Assembly (NCBI GenBank): GCA_039707465.1 | Contig: CM077643.1 | Location: 373,656,419 to 373,720,418, forward strand | Source of the DNA: Rhabdophis nuchalis | Taxonomy: Eukaryota; Chordata; Lepidosauria; Squamata; Natricidae | Reading direction: 5' to 3' | Length of the DNA: 64,000 nt | In this document: positions 12,233-24,579 of the stretch, piece after piece | How the letters are laid out: each line of letters begins with the position of its first letter | Position numbering within the stretch: the first letter of the stretch is position 1 | The notes under the pieces: model-generated | The model's input: the letters and a program-made list of their open reading frames with translations, nothing else | What the model was told of the DNA's origin: nothing | The model's database searches: none | Program-made: the position numbers and the translations under genes

Positions 12233-12758
12233 CTATGTTGGTGTGCCTTGAAGCTCCTGGAGTACTCCGATTCTGAAGGTTGTGGAGCATGGGGCTATCA
12301 AAGGGAGATGAAGTCCAGCTGGTGCCCAGTTCTGGGGTCATATAACTTGCTGGATATGGACTGGAATAGGAGCCACTGAAACTCCGAGCATACTGGTCCC
12401 TGCTGTTGGCCGAGATACTAAGAGAGCTGCTATAAGCAGATGCTTCTCTGGAAGTAGTTGCTGGGATGGGGGTGCTGGTAGCAAAGGAGAACCTTGGAGA
12501 TACTGACGGATGAGAAGATCCAGGGTTGTAAGCAACACTCTCAGTTCCAGGCTGAGTCCAAATGGAGTGGCTGGAGACTGGGCTGCCTTGCTGGGACGAA
12601 CCACTCCCTTGGAGGTAAGGCAAGCTGGGGATCATGGTAGTGACCCTTGTGGTGGGTATGTAGACAGGAGAAGCAGCAGCTGTGGTGTGCATAAAACTGC
12701 TGGTCCCTTCATATGCTGGTGGGCCATGGTTGGCTGCCATTGCTAAACTCTGGTACAT
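12233..12758 (-). CDS. GATA4: GATA4, first coding exon (N-terminal activation region), partial gene
   Basis: GATA4 is a nuclear zinc-finger transcription factor that binds WGATAR sites and drives heart, endoderm and gonad programmes. This exon encodes 175 residues plus one base. It begins [18 protein letters not shown], the GATA4 signature start (GATA6 starts MYQTLA and GATA5 MYQSLALA). It then shows [36 protein letters not shown] and [12 protein letters not shown], the conserved blocks of the GATA4/5/6 transactivation region. The ATG at 12758-12756 has G at -3. The open frame upstream has no ATG before an in-frame TAA at 12812-12810, which fixes the start. The exon ends at G|GTAAGA (donor on 12232-12231), in phase 1 so that the next exon completes an Asp codon, as in other GATA4 genes. 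The zinc fingers and the C-terminus lie outside the window. The protein lacks the long Ala/Gly runs of mammalian GATA4 and is Ser/Thr-rich instead. The family call is firm and the paralogue call is strong. Confidence 0.95.
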
Positions 12759-13021
12759 CTCTGAAGGTGTAGACTGGGCCTTGATTTGCAACCCAACCAC
12801 ACAGACAAGTTATCTCTAGAGATCCAAGTTTGAAGGCAAGTATGAGGTCACCTTCCTCCACAAAGGGCAGGATGGACCATGCAGTTGCAACTCAGATACA
12901 GCGAGGATAGTTTTCGATCCAGGAAAAAGCCCTAACAGAACTGCTTAGGTTCCACTTTAGATCTTTCCTGTCTTATTTGAGCCATCAGGAATGGCAGAAA
13001 CTTCGGATCTTCAGTTCACAC
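12759..13021 (-). other. GATA4: 5' untranslated part of the GATA4 coding exon
   Basis: The minus strand just beyond 13021 reads as a pyrimidine-rich tract ending in TTGTAG (AG at 13023-13022), a good 3' splice acceptor. Acceptance there gives a 789-base exon with 263 bases of 5' UTR before the ATG at 12758. A largely non-coding stretch before the ATG in the second exon agrees with the known GATA4 layout, in which exon 1 is non-coding. The acceptor is inferred from sequence only; a nearer or farther AG cannot be excluded. Confidence 0.7.
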
Positions 13022-13145
13022 CTACAACAGAGGCAAAATTAAAATGAGATTGTACACAGAATGAAAAAGAGAAAAAGAAAGGAGAAAGCCCCCATCCCAT
13101 TAAAAGTATTTTAAATAAAGTTGGGGAAGAGGTTAGAGATAGATA

Positions 13146-13477
13146 CAGGTAGTCCTCGACTTACGGCCACAATTGAGCCCAAGCTTTCTATTGTTAAGTG
13201 AGACATTTGTTAAGTAACTTTACAACGTTCCTTGCCCCGGTTTTTAAATGAGTCACTGCAGTTGTTAAAGTTAGTGATAAGGTTATTAAGTGAATTTGGC
13301 TTCTCTGTTGACTTTGCTTGTTAGAAGGTCACGAAAGGTGATCACATGACCATGGGATGTTGCAACCATCATAAATATGAGTTGCCAAGTTGCAACAGTT
13401 ATAAGTCACTTTTTTCAGTGCCCGTTGTAACTCTGAACAGTCACTAAATGAACTGTTGTAGGTTGTGGACTCCTAAC
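13146..13477 (+). mobile_element. Non-autonomous DNA transposon, TAGTCCT-TIR family
   Basis: The left terminus CAGGTAGTCCTCGACTTACG and the decayed right terminus GTAGGTTGTGGACTCCTAA are inverted repeats. The body carries GTTAAGTGA..., GGTGATCACATGACCATGGG and CGTTGTAACTCTGAAC blocks. An opposite-strand copy lies at 49733-50106 and a fragment at 6429. No transposase is encoded. The superfamily was not established. Confidence 0.75.
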
Positions 13478-14976
13478 CAAATGCTCCTTCTGAAATAAAT
13501 CCTTTTCCTTCAGATGACTTACTCCTTTTTTTTAAAAGTTAAACCCAAAGTTATTATTTGATCAAATCACATTAAGGGGATTCAAAATCTGGATTTGAAT
13601 GAGGAAATGTGAAGTGAAATTTTGAAGAAGCTGAGATCCTAGTGACTATATGGACACAATCATGCAGTTAATCAGCTCCAATCCTTATTAGCTTCTAAGC
13701 TAAGGTCAAATTTTTCTCCCTGCTAAGCAGAAAGGGAGAGAAAATCAAAAGGCAGTAGTGATAGTAAGATCTTATTCATGCAGGAAAATGAAAAATATTT
13801 GGGCATAAGTAATGGCAAAGTCAGTTGTATACTACTGTTGGGTTCCCCCCCCCCCCATTTGGTGCCTTCCAGAAATGTTGGACTACAACTCCCAGAAATC
13901 CTAGAAGTGAATAAATAAACTTCAGAAGAAGTTCAATGTTTTCTGGAGGTTAGAAAAATGGAAATAAATTCCACAAATGATTGATCAGTAGTGCTTTCTT
14001 TGTCAAAAATATTTTCAGTTCCAAATTTGAAAATATCACACAGATTCAAAATACAGGAATTTACACCATAACTATAGGTTCCAGTGTACTAAGACTGTGA
14101 CCATGATCTGAATTCCTGCAAAACCATATTCAGGAATAATTTACAGGATTAATTATTGCATGAAAATGCTTGCAACATAAACCCATAGCAGTATTAATTT
14201 TCACACACACATCTCAATATAAGTTTCCACTAAATGAATTCATAAACAGCTAAAAATATCAGAATAGGAAAATATGTTTGTGCCTGCAAAAACTGAAGGA
14301 AATGCAGCCTTTCAACAGAGCCTTTCCTAATTTGAAACTTGCTGGAGGAATTGGACTTCAACTAAAAAAATATTCAGTTAATAATATTCCTATCTAGAGA
14401 GCAGCCGGTTGGGGAAGGCTGTTCTAACTTCTGTTGATGCAGGAACAAAGTGAGCTTGTTCATTTCCAGATGAGAACAAGACTTGCCCTTCCAGCTGTCT
14501 TGATAAATTATTTGAAAACTTTTATGTCTCAATGTAAATTGAGGCTGGCCAAGTTTGACAAAACACAAAAATGTTTTGCTGAATATACATTTAGTTGCAC
14601 AACCCCAAAATTTTAGCATTCAGCATTTTGGCAAAAACACTCCTGACATACAATCTATATGACCATGATGGTTGCCTATGCTGTTGCTTAGCACTTAATG
14701 GACTGTGGCTACTCTAAGTAAACGATGAAGAACAGAAAGAATTGAGTGTTTTTTGCAAGCATCAGTTAACTCTGTATGTAAAGATACATTGCATGCACAT
14801 GTACACACACATTCACACACATACACCACTGTCACCAAAAGGAATTTTCTAAATAAGACAAAAATGGCAATTCTTCACTTCCATCAGAGCTGCCATTACA
14901 TGGACAGTAAAAATCTTTCCCTAATCTTAGTGAGTACACAAATATTAGATCTCAAGCTTATTCTTAACTTAAATCC

Positions 14977-15005
14977 TACACACACACACACACACACACA
15001 CACAC
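14977..15005. repeat. (CA)n microsatellite
   Basis: Uninterrupted CA dinucleotides, about 14 units, in the intron before the coding exon. A looser CA-rich tract lies at 14795-14825. Confidence 0.95.
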
Positions 15006-16409
15006 CAAATTTATGCCCTCTGGAGATATCAAAGTACAATTCTCATAGTCCTGATCTATCAGGGCCACTCAGCCATAAAAGTCTATTTGTGATCTGTTTT
15101 CTAATCACTTTTGTGTGTGACGGTTTTATATAAAAGAATGGCTAAAACAGCCATTGCCAGTTTAACCATTTAAAAATACTACTTTAGAGCAAATAAGTTG
15201 TTGCTTATGGATTGCATTCACACAATATACAGGTTAACAAAACAAAATGTATGTGCTCACATACATACTATGCTAAAGCAAATATTTGTGTAACATAATT
15301 GCCTATTTTATATAACCATGCTAAAACAACAGCTGAGTTCTGACTACACACTGCATCATAAAATGCTTAATCCTGCTTTAGTGTAGTCTTGGGTGAATCC
15401 ATATATAATATGGTTTTGAGATCAAACCCGAGAGAAAGAAAGTGCAAGAGAAAAATTAAAATGTACCCAGAGCAGTATGTCTGGTGACCGATAAATCAAA
15501 TGTACGTATATGAGCAGACTTTGGCCATTCTGTGCCAAAGAGTCTCAGAGGTTTCTCTTCTGTTCATTACTTCTTTTTTATAAAACAAACTCATGGCTTT
15601 GAAAAAGGATCTATAACCAAGAAACCGACTGAGCTGTGCATACATTGTAGATTTGGAAAGCATTCCTATTTGCCCAACAACAGAAGCTAGAGCGAATGAG
15701 ATTCAGGGTCTACCAGCCTCCTACATGCACCAGTGCTGTTCCAGCTAAACCACTGAAATCTCTCCTGGAGACCCCAGATTGCATCATTTTCAACCAGTGT
15801 CTATTGTCATCCTTCCCCAGATCTTTCCTTTCCCCATGTCTTCTAGACCCCAGCAGACCCAGATCAGTTTAAGCAACCTGGGCTAGCAAGGCTAGAAGGT
15901 GAAGCAAAGAGTAGAGATTAAAAGTTAGGGGGAGGCTAGGAAACCTCTTCTACCATCTCTAGCACTGGTGTGCGGGAAGGGGTGCTTTCCATCAAGGATT
16001 GCAGAGGAGGCCAAGGATTGCGTGGCTCTACAAAGAATTGTCCAAGAATTAGTTTCCATTCATAGAGCCATCCTGTGCTGGCCTCATCTGTGGGTGATCC
16101 TGCTGCATTTAATGAGTCTTAGTCTCTGGGAAGCAGGCCTAGGATTCACGGTACTAGTTTTCCCTGGAAAGGGATCTGTTTTGTAGAACAGGCTTACTAA
16201 CCTCTCACTTTTTCTCCTGGCTAAGCACCGGGGACATGTGCACTTTTTCTAAAAGTGAAATGTGGATGGCTGGAGTTGCCCATGGAGTTGTATTCAAGCT
16301 GTGATTTTTAAGTGTGAATTCGGATTGCCGCCTCTTCTCCCCCTCCCGTCCCTTTCCGTACCATCCCACTTTTCAATGCCTCAAGCAAAATCATATTCAT
16401 CAGTCTCTG

Positions 16410-16420
16410 AGGGGGGGAGG

Positions 16421-16492
<72 letters not shown>

Positions 16493-16495
16493 AAA
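16410..16495. repeat. (GA)n microsatellite with G-rich lead-in
   Basis: A GGGGGGGAGGGAGGGA lead is followed by about 30 GA units. The Glu/Arg-rich open frames across it are artefacts of the repeat. Purine-only strand composition can favour triplex structures. Confidence 0.95.
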
Positions 16496-18179
16496 TAAAT
16501 TTAAAAAGTGAAATTAAGGAAATGTCAAAGAAACTGTTGAAAGAAATCTCGAACAGAACTAGAAAAAGCTAGTGTCCCTTCCCCGCAGTTTCTAATTTAT
16601 TTCTAGAGAAATAAAAATCACCTAACCCAACTGCCTTAAAATCATCATCTTCATATGAGTTATTCACATATTACTACCAGTACATTTTTTTCCACAGTTA
16701 TTTGAGAAAAGATGTCTATTGTTATATTCCAATGAATTCATTTGCTAATAAGTAAGCAAATCTTAAATGGCATAGGTGGTACCTATAAAGCAATTGTTCA
16801 AGAGAAGTTAGAAAAACATTTGAAACACGCCATCTATAAAACAAAATAGTTGTATTTAGGCACCTTTCATACATTTCTTCAAAATAGTCACATATGGGCA
16901 CAATTCACCAAAGGATGATTGTGTTTTAAGAAACATAGTTTACCCACTTCCTACCTAATATGGATTAATCTTCCCATCAAAATCAATGGACTTGAAAATG
17001 ATTTCTACTGGATAATGGAATTCAATTAATTCAAAATATAGATCTGAAGAATGCAAATATGAACCCTTAATGCTAATTTCATTATCTCTTTGTTATAAGT
17101 AAATAGAGAAGAAGAATTAATTACTTTTAAAGTAAAATAAAAATAGCATAAAGATTTCAGAATTACATCAAAAGGCATTATTTCCACCCATCGTTTTCTA
17201 GAAATATTTACAGGAAGGTGCACAATCATTTTATCGATGTACTTTCAAAGCCGATTTGAAGAGAAATAAGTATGTTAATATTTGAAACTATTGCAAATAG
17301 AAATAACTGATTGTAATAAATAATTGAAACAGATCCATTTTTACCAGCTCAGATTAAAATAATATATTACGTCCCTATGCTGTTTTAAAATAATCACAAC
17401 AGAATAATAAAGAACATGGTAGAATAATAATAATAATTCGGCATAGTATATACACTCATTCTGAAAGGGGCAAAATAAAAAAAACCTGGAGGCCTATATT
17501 TGTAATATCTCCTCCTGTTTTTTTTTAACGTTTCTAATCTTTTCTCAACTCCTTTTGAAAACCAGAATTCTGCTGTTTTTGAACCAAAGAATATACTATA
17601 GGCCTGCCGATTTTCTTTGAGGAAACCCGCTTAATTCTCTTAGGAAAAAAACAAACGGAGAGGGGCTCAGTGGATGGGTCCTCTTTTAATTGGAATAAAC
17701 AGGAAAGAAAAGCAATTTTTATCCCAAAATATCTTGCAGGCTTGAAGTAATCAATGGCAGAAAAGGAACAAAAGTAATAAGAATAAGAATAACAGCCAAA
17801 GAAAGTTCGGCGCTCTTTCTTCTTACCAATTTAGCGCAAATAGAAATCGAATTCAGATCGGTGAAATTTAAAAAACCCTTTACCTTGGGTTGACTTGTGA
17901 ACGCTGCTTCAAGAAACAACTAACGCTATTAATTAAAACAAAACAAAATGATTTATACACCTAAAATCCGGGATACCGTATAGGACTCCCGTCGGGAAGA
18001 TTACCAAAACTATGGAGGGAAAAATCATATTTCGTGCGTTATTATTAAGGTCTTATTTTTCAAATTCGAGAAATAAAGGGATGTTTACGCCCAATTTTTC
18101 CTCCTTCTATAACTACATTCGTGATGATTTCTTCTGCTGGTAGAAAAGAGATTTATTTTCGAGGTATCTGTACCCAGGA

Positions 18180-19130
18180 GAGAATACTGTACCCAGCCGG
18201 AGCGACGCCGGGAGGCGAGAAAGGAAAACTTGGGCGAGCACATCTGCGGGGCTCGTTCCAAACCGGGGCTCCCTTCACTCCAACGAGGGCGCCCGGAATG
18301 AAACAAGAAACCCCACACTCGCTACCCGGGGGAAGGTCGCCTTGCGACGTTATTCCCGGGTAAAGATTGCTGGGACAAGAACTTCGGACAAAACGCAGGG
18401 AAGCCAAATGAAAGACTACAGCGACGAAAAGGGCCGCCAAAGGTGCGTTGGAGTCCCGGAACTAGAAAGGAACCGAGAATCGCTCCAAGCTGTTTTCCCC
18501 CCGCAGAGCCAAACCGACCTGCTTTCAACGCCTCCGCTTGGCCGCCTTGGGCTTCTTCGCGATCTGCTGCTTCGCCGGAGCCCGATCGAACCCTTGGAAA
18601 TGGGGCGCCTGTCAGAAAGCAGGGAAGCGGCGCAACGGTGGGAAGGGATCGCCCGGACGGCTTTGGTCGCTCAGCTGGGTGGCCCGCGCGTCCGTCCGCC
18701 CGCCGCCGCAGCCGCCACCTCTAGGCCACGGAGACGCCGGGAGCGAAAGCGCCCACCCACCCCAGCCCAGGCTGGGCCTCCTGGGTGCCCGGAGCCGAAT
18801 CCGCCTTGCCTCCTTACTCTGCAGCCCTTGCCTGGACGGCCGGGGAGAGGGCACGATGGGGAGGGGTGAGCTGCCTGGCCCGCCTCGCTCCCGGTGACGC
18901 CGCCGACGCCGCTCTGACTCTGGGCAGCCACGGATGGGACGCTTTGCTTTCCCTCCCCGGCTTTTCTCTTTCTCCCCCAGCCCCCACCCCTCCCTTGGTC
19001 CCTCTTTTCCTACACTCTTCCTTTCTTGTCTCCACCCTGGTGACTGGCTTCTCCACACCACGTGGCGAGGGACGGGATGAGCTCGGGGCGGTGGGAGGGG
19101 GGGGGGAGAGGACGAGGGTATCTGTTGCAC
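18180..19130 (-). promoter_or_regulatory. GATA4: CpG island: probable GATA4 promoter and non-coding exon 1
   Basis: This is the densest CpG stretch in the window, about 1 kb of GC-rich sequence with many CG dinucleotides in an otherwise AT-rich, CpG-poor region. It sits 5-6 kb upstream of the coding exon on the GATA4 strand, where a non-coding first exon and TATA-less promoter are expected. GC-box-like tracts (GGGGCGG type) occur near 19085. Several overlapping open frames here on both strands are by-products of GC content. The transcription start and the exon 1 donor are not resolved; CAGA|GTAAGG on the minus strand near 18813 is one weak donor candidate. Confidence 0.7.
19058..19065. promoter_or_regulatory. 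Palindromic E-box CCACGTGG in the CpG island
   Basis: CCACGTGG contains the CACGTG E-box bound by USF/MYC-type bHLH-ZIP factors. An essential E-box a few tens of bases upstream of the start site has been described for the mammalian GATA4 proximal promoter. If this is its counterpart, transcription would start near 19.01 kb on the minus strand. The motif is seen; its role is inferred. Confidence 0.45.
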
Positions 19131-19166
19131 CATCAGCCGGCGCCAAGCTTCATTCCTGTAGAGGAA

Positions 19167-19278
19167 TATATATATATACTTACTTACTTACTTACATACT
19201 TACATACATTCATACACACATACATACACGCAATCAGGGATAGACAGACATCCAGAGAGAGAGAGAGAGAGAGAGAAC
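19167..19278. repeat. Compound microsatellite (TA/CTTA/CATA then GA)
   Basis: ATATATATA, then ACTTACTTACTTACTTACAT, CATACATTCATACACACATA and, after a short gap, a (GA)n run at 19255-19275. It directly abuts the upstream edge of the CpG island. Confidence 0.9.
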
Positions 19279-19279
19279 A

Positions 19280-22200
19280 TAGGTACCCACATTCGTGGGC
19301 AACTGGGTGCAGCTCAGAGTGGGAAACCCACTTTCAACTTGTGCCTCCAAACAACATGGGTAGAGCTCTAACTATTTCTCCCTCACCCTCCTTTCCTGAT
19401 TTGGTGCCCTCCAGATGTGTTTCTCAACTGCCATCATCACTGCCACCGCATCCCCAGCCAGTGGTCTCGTAGTCAGTTTCGCCTGGTTGGCTCCATGTCA
19501 GGAGAAGGATGCACCAGGAGCCCTTACAGAAATTACTCTGTGCATACCTGTTATTGCTTCCACGTCAGGGAGTACTGTTGCCTATCTTTAGCGGGGAGTT
19601 CTGCCGCTATGCAGATTCCCCTCTGGAATCCCTTTCGGATTCATTTTACTGGAGGAGGATAAAAGAGACAACCCCCCCCCCCCCACACACACACACAATA
19701 ACCCTCCACCCCAAGCAGAAACGTCCACTACTAAAAGACTGACAGCTGCAGGCTCTACAAAACAGGACTGTACTTAGGGGGCAATTCAAATCAACGTGTA
19801 GGTTTTGATCAGGTGATTTACTGTTGCGGAGAAACTCGCCCCATGTGATCAAATGATGGGAGCGAACTCCCATTCTGCAAGTGTGTTTGGACGTATAGAA
19901 CTTGCTGGATTCAAAAGGAGGAAGGAAAGCAAATTTGGCTGAAGTGTTCTGAGAACAGGAGTTTGGTAATGGAACCAGTTTAACAAGGCAATGGTCAATT
20001 CTTTCTTGCTGGGGTTATCACATTGGCAAAGACAGCAGCTTTTGGAAATGCTGCATTAAAGAGGAATGAGATTGGATGACATAACATATAGGGTTCCCTT
20101 TAATTTGGTGGCTTTTTTTCTATATACTGTAGATGCCTTTTCTTCAAAGTTCTGAAGGCAGCTTATCCACAACTTTATTCTCATTTAATTCCTTCCGCAA
20201 CCCTACGAGGCAGCTCCTGAACTTCTTTTGAACAGCCCCCTCAATCTCCAACCAGCTTCCCACTATTCTGAGGCTGGAAACATTTAAAAATCAGAGTATA
20301 TGGTGTGAAATAGGGTTAATGGGTGCACACAATCATCAACACAAACATTCCCCCCCCCCAAAAGAAATCCTAGGAAAATGAGAAAATCCTGATCCAGCCA
20401 GGAGTGTGATATGCTCCCAACCACTTTGCAGTATTGCTTTGGTGGCTGCAGTTCCTACCTTGCCCCAAAATAATATTCACTGCCACAAGAAATGACTACC
20501 TCGCCTTAGCTGAGAATCAACTAGTGAGCTTCAGGCAAAGAATGGGAGAATTTGAAGTTGCACCTTCTCAGCAGCAGTCAACATTCGGAATCCTGCTTCC
20601 TGCAGTTTAGCTCCCTTTGGTAATTGCTTTCCTTATGTCAGAAAAAAAATGAAAGTGTTCTATCCTCTCACCCCCCCCCCCAATCTCTGCTTTCTCTCCC
20701 CTTGCATTCCCCCATTTGTGAATGGGAAGGTGAATTTAAGAAAGAAGGAAACTCATGGAAACTCTCTGGTGGCTCAGATTCACTCACTAATTTCATTCAT
20801 ACGATGTGCCACACTGGGCTGAAGTGGAATTGACAATTTTGAGATCGAGCATATTCTGAGAAGTGAACTAGTCTAATTTCATTACAAAATAGTAAATACA
20901 TAGTATGTAAACTGTGGCGTGTTTGTGGCATGCAGTGTGTGGGCATATTTTATTAATTTGGATATTGCACTGTGAGAATTCAATTACTAAATTACATGAC
21001 TGAGAGACATTGAACATAGAACGCCCAAAGTCAGCTCAATTTAATTTCTCTGTGCTGCAATGCTACCCTAGACCTTGATCCCTCGTTCTTGAGTCAATCA
21101 GATAAGTCTGGTTGGCATGGTTTGTCTCTGCTTCTGGATAGAGGCCATCTCTAGAAGGGCGGCTTGGTTAGAGAGCTTCTAATGCTTCTCCAATCTGGTT
21201 TTTAATTATGATTCCCATCAGCCCTGCTATCATGACCAAGGATCAAGGATGATGGAAAATATACTGTAGTCCAAAACATCTGATGAACATCAAAAATGGG
21301 AACCTCACTTTATGCATTAACATGAATAGGGTAAAGATAGAGATTTTAATAAGGAGGTAACTAGAGGGGGAATTACATTTGCTTTCATAAAGAGAAAACT
21401 GCAAGCAGTGAATCAAATTTAACTTGTTGTACCGACTCACCATAAATGTTATAGATTGCCTGCTAGACAAACACTACTTTTTAAAACTAACCAAATGTAG
21501 CATTCTGTATGAGAACTGGTAGTGTTTTTGTTTCTTTTGTTTTCACACCGTATTCTGCAAACACAACCTGGTTCCTCATTGATTGTCCTGTAAAATGTAA
21601 ATGCTCAAAATATATTAAATATATTAATCAGCCAACTGAAGCATGTAATGCAAATTCTGTTTATAGAACAGAGTTACTATGAAATTTGGATCCAAGCTAT
21701 AAACAACTTCTGGAACTCACTGCCACAAAGCAGGAGGTAACAGGCAAAATGTGGAGCTGGGGTTTAGAAAAGAGTTGGTGTGTGGGACTGCAACTATTGT
21801 GAGCCAAAGGATGTCTTTAAAATGTTGGGAAATTGTCAAAAGGGTCTCAAAAATGGCTGTCATGAAGAGGTTGGCTTAATGTGGGCCGCCAGCTGCAAGA
21901 AAGCCATTTTCAAGGATGCAAAAGTCCCATATCTGTATCAAAGGCAACTCCAAAATAATTTGGTGAGATACATCCCCAGGCAGACACAACATTAAAAATC
22001 ACCAAGCGAAAGATACCCATCCTTGCAAGCAAAACAGACCCTTATCACTAACTGGCCTTCTGGCATTACCTTTTTCTTCTCTGGATAGTTGGACACTCTC
22101 CTGTCTGACTTACTGGGTGGCATCCACCTACTATTGTTTTGAATGCCACCAGTGTTCATATGAGCCCAATGACATTCTCCGATAAAGAAGGCACTGGAGC

Positions 22201-24440
22201 CTATTTCTTTGTTTAGCAACATGCCAGATGGTCAGTTTGGGGCAAGGAAGAAGACAGATTCAAAAATTAAAAGAGGAAAAATCCCAAGTAATAATAAATA
22301 TTAGGGGGACAAGAAACCAGGTGGGTATAATAGGTACCACCTTAAGTGCTCACTATAATGTAAAGAAGACCTTAAGTGCCATGACTCAGTTGGAGCCATC
22401 AGAGGCTTTGTGGCATTGACTTTTATAAATGGTCAATGAAAAACTTTAGTGAGAGAGATCTCTCTCTTGCTTGGCAAGCCACTGGGTAGAGAGGAAGGCA
22501 GAGAGACAGGAAGAGGAAGAGGAAGAGAGAGTCATATTCATTCATTAATGAAACCATGACTTACTGAAGCTGACTTTGTGAGTTAGCACAATGAACTAAA
22601 CCACAAATTAGCCTAGATTGTGTGCAAACCTAGCCAGAGAGGGGAGGGGTAGCAGAGAAAAGGAGAACTTGTGAAAGAAATGATAGTAGGCCTAGGAGAA
22701 AGAGAGAGGGAGAGAAAGGGGAGTGGTGGTCTTATTAATTCATTGATCTAATCCCACCCATCACTAGCTCTGATTAGTGATGGGCACCAGGACACTTCTA
22801 GTAGCAGTTTAACTTCAAGCCAGGGCAGGAATATATAGCCTTTGAACAGTATGAACATTTTGATCCAAAAAGTAGGTGGGGGCAGAAGTAAAACTATCTT
22901 GACTATAATTTTTTTAGTTAAATTTAATTCTAAAAATAGGTGTGCTTCCTCTGTACAACTAAGCTAAGTATTCCATATGCATTTATTAATGATCTATATC
23001 TTTCACATTAATTAATTATATTCTGGAGTTGCCTTGGGAGTCCCAGCCAAATTAGGAGCCACTTGTGACCTTGTTTGACACTCTACTTAAGAGGGTGCAA
23101 GCTGTGGTTTTCCAAAAAGTTATTTCTGTGCTATGGGAAAGAATAAAGGCATACATCACAACTTATTTGTATTACTTCATTCCATGCAGGTGGTTGTATA
23201 CAATGATCTTTTTAAAAAAAATAAGGGTATGGAATATGTCCATCAGAAAGGACATTAAGGAGATGTGATCATCAATGATGGAGTCCAGGATGGAAGACAA
23301 TCGCTTTGTGTACAGTAGATCACTCAGTGGGTCTAAATATCTTCATTTCATTGCTTTTGTTAGAAAAAATATATCATTAGAATAGACTAGCCTTCTGGTG
23401 TTTGATGTCATTAGTCATGCTGGTTGAAGGGGATGGAAATTGTAGTCCAACATTTCTCAAGAAATCTAGTTGGGGAATTCTGGAATAGCCACACTTTTCA
23501 ACTTTTGAAGCTCATCTAAGTGTTTCCTTGCAGGTCTTCCATTTTATTGTTTTGTCTCAATTACAACTCTACAAAATGTGAAAACTTTTTGCCCTAAGAC
23601 GTGGGCTTATAAATATGGGGCCCATTAGCCCATCTCTTCAAGTTGGCCCTGGTTTAGCAAGGAAGAGGAATCAATTGGCAATTAGCAGTTTTGCAATGAG
23701 CAGCATGGGCTGCTGTAAGAAAACAAGTAATAGTTAACTGGTCAAAATGGTTTCTGGCCATCTAGTCTGAACACTTGAGAGGGTCTGCTAAGCCTCCCCT
23801 CTTTAAACACAGTATGTCAGATTTGGGTCAGGCATCAGCGTTCCTAAAAGTGCCCCCCCCCAAGCCTGAAGGTACATTACGCAATAATTTAACATATTGT
23901 TTTCTATTGTGCTTTTAGCCCTAACTGATTGATTGTGTGTCTTCCATCCAGATATGCATATCTCTATCTTGTTTTCTTTAGTTTGTTCTTTGCCTTTTTT
24001 CTGCTTTGTTTTACACAGCCCAGAGCCTCAGTCTATTAGGACATTCTGCAAATACAGTAAATGGATAAATACATTAAAATAAAATGGCCATTTTGTGTGC
24101 CAGGAATGTTTGGAAAGATCTCCAACTCCATGTCTGAAATAATATACATGCACCCATGCAGAAGAAAACAGAGTCTCCATTTTTTTCCCCTCACTGACCT
24201 GCTTCCTTATTATTCCAATAGGCCTTCACACTGGTAAGCAAACCTATTTCTACCAACTACACACACACCTTTGACATGTGCCAATGGTTCATTGAGTAGG
24301 GGTTCTAGGAGGGTAAGAACTGGGCTGTAAAATTCCAAATGGCCAATAGATGATTGCATAGAGATTTTTTGAGCTCTTTGCTGCCACCTAGGGTTATCTG
24401 GATTTTTGCAACCCATATCTGATAACCCTAACAATCCTCT
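19280..24440. other. Upstream intergenic stretch without recognised genes
   Basis: There is no credible exon in either strand. It contains C-runs (19670-19682, 20350-20359, 20669-20682, 23853-23861), a purine-rich GAGA zone at 22455-22740, and diverged hAT-like scraps near 21200-21290 (GACTGTAGTCCAAAACATCT type) and 23395-23480. Confidence 0.5.
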
Positions 24441-24444
24441 AGGA

Positions 24445-24579
24445 CAGGGGTCTGCAAAGTCGGCTCTTTTAAGACTGGTGGACTTCAACTCCCACAATTC
24501 CCCAGCCAGCATAGCTGGCTGGGGAACTCTGGGAGTTGAAGTCCACCAGTCTTAAAAGAGCCGACTTTGCAGACCCCTG
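24445..24579. mobile_element. Near-perfect palindromic hAT-type MITE
   Basis: Two ~60-base arms are almost exact reverse complements: CAGGGGTCTGCAAAGTCGGC... against ...GCCGACTTTGCAGACCCCTG, meeting at CCAGCCAGCATAGCTGGCTGG. The flanks are CTCTAGGA (24437-24444) and CCCTAGGA (24580-24587), an 8-bp TSD with one change. The near-identity of the arms suggests a relatively young insertion or strong hairpin maintenance. Confidence 0.9.

Larger units (their letters stand above)
13022..18100 (-). other. GATA4: GATA4 intron preceding the coding exon
   Basis: This lies between the acceptor at 13022-13023 and the CpG island that begins near 18.18 kb. It contains one TIR-type MITE and two dinucleotide microsatellites, listed separately, and no credible coding exon. 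The boundary on the right is approximate because the donor of the non-coding first exon was not identified. Mammalian GATA4 also has a regulatory intron at this position, but I could not pick out a specific enhancer here. Confidence 0.6.

Noticed and set aside
12759..12800. N-terminal extension of GATA4 starting at 12800
   Set aside because: The codon at 12800 is GTG, not ATG; there is an in-frame stop at 12812-12810 and the added residues do not belong to any GATA family start. The MYQS start at 12758 is used.
14753..15133. 126-codon open frame in the GATA4 intron
   Set aside because: His/Thr-rich because of two CA tracts; no homology, no splice context supporting an exon.
16262..16511. Glu/Arg-rich frames over the GA tract
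   Set aside because: Microsatellite translation with no start context or homology.
18342..19243. Several 90-175 codon open frames in the 18-19 kb region on both strands
   Set aside because: GC-rich DNA has few stop codons. The predicted peptides are Pro/Arg/Gly-rich without homology and overlap each other in all registers, as expected for a CpG-island promoter.
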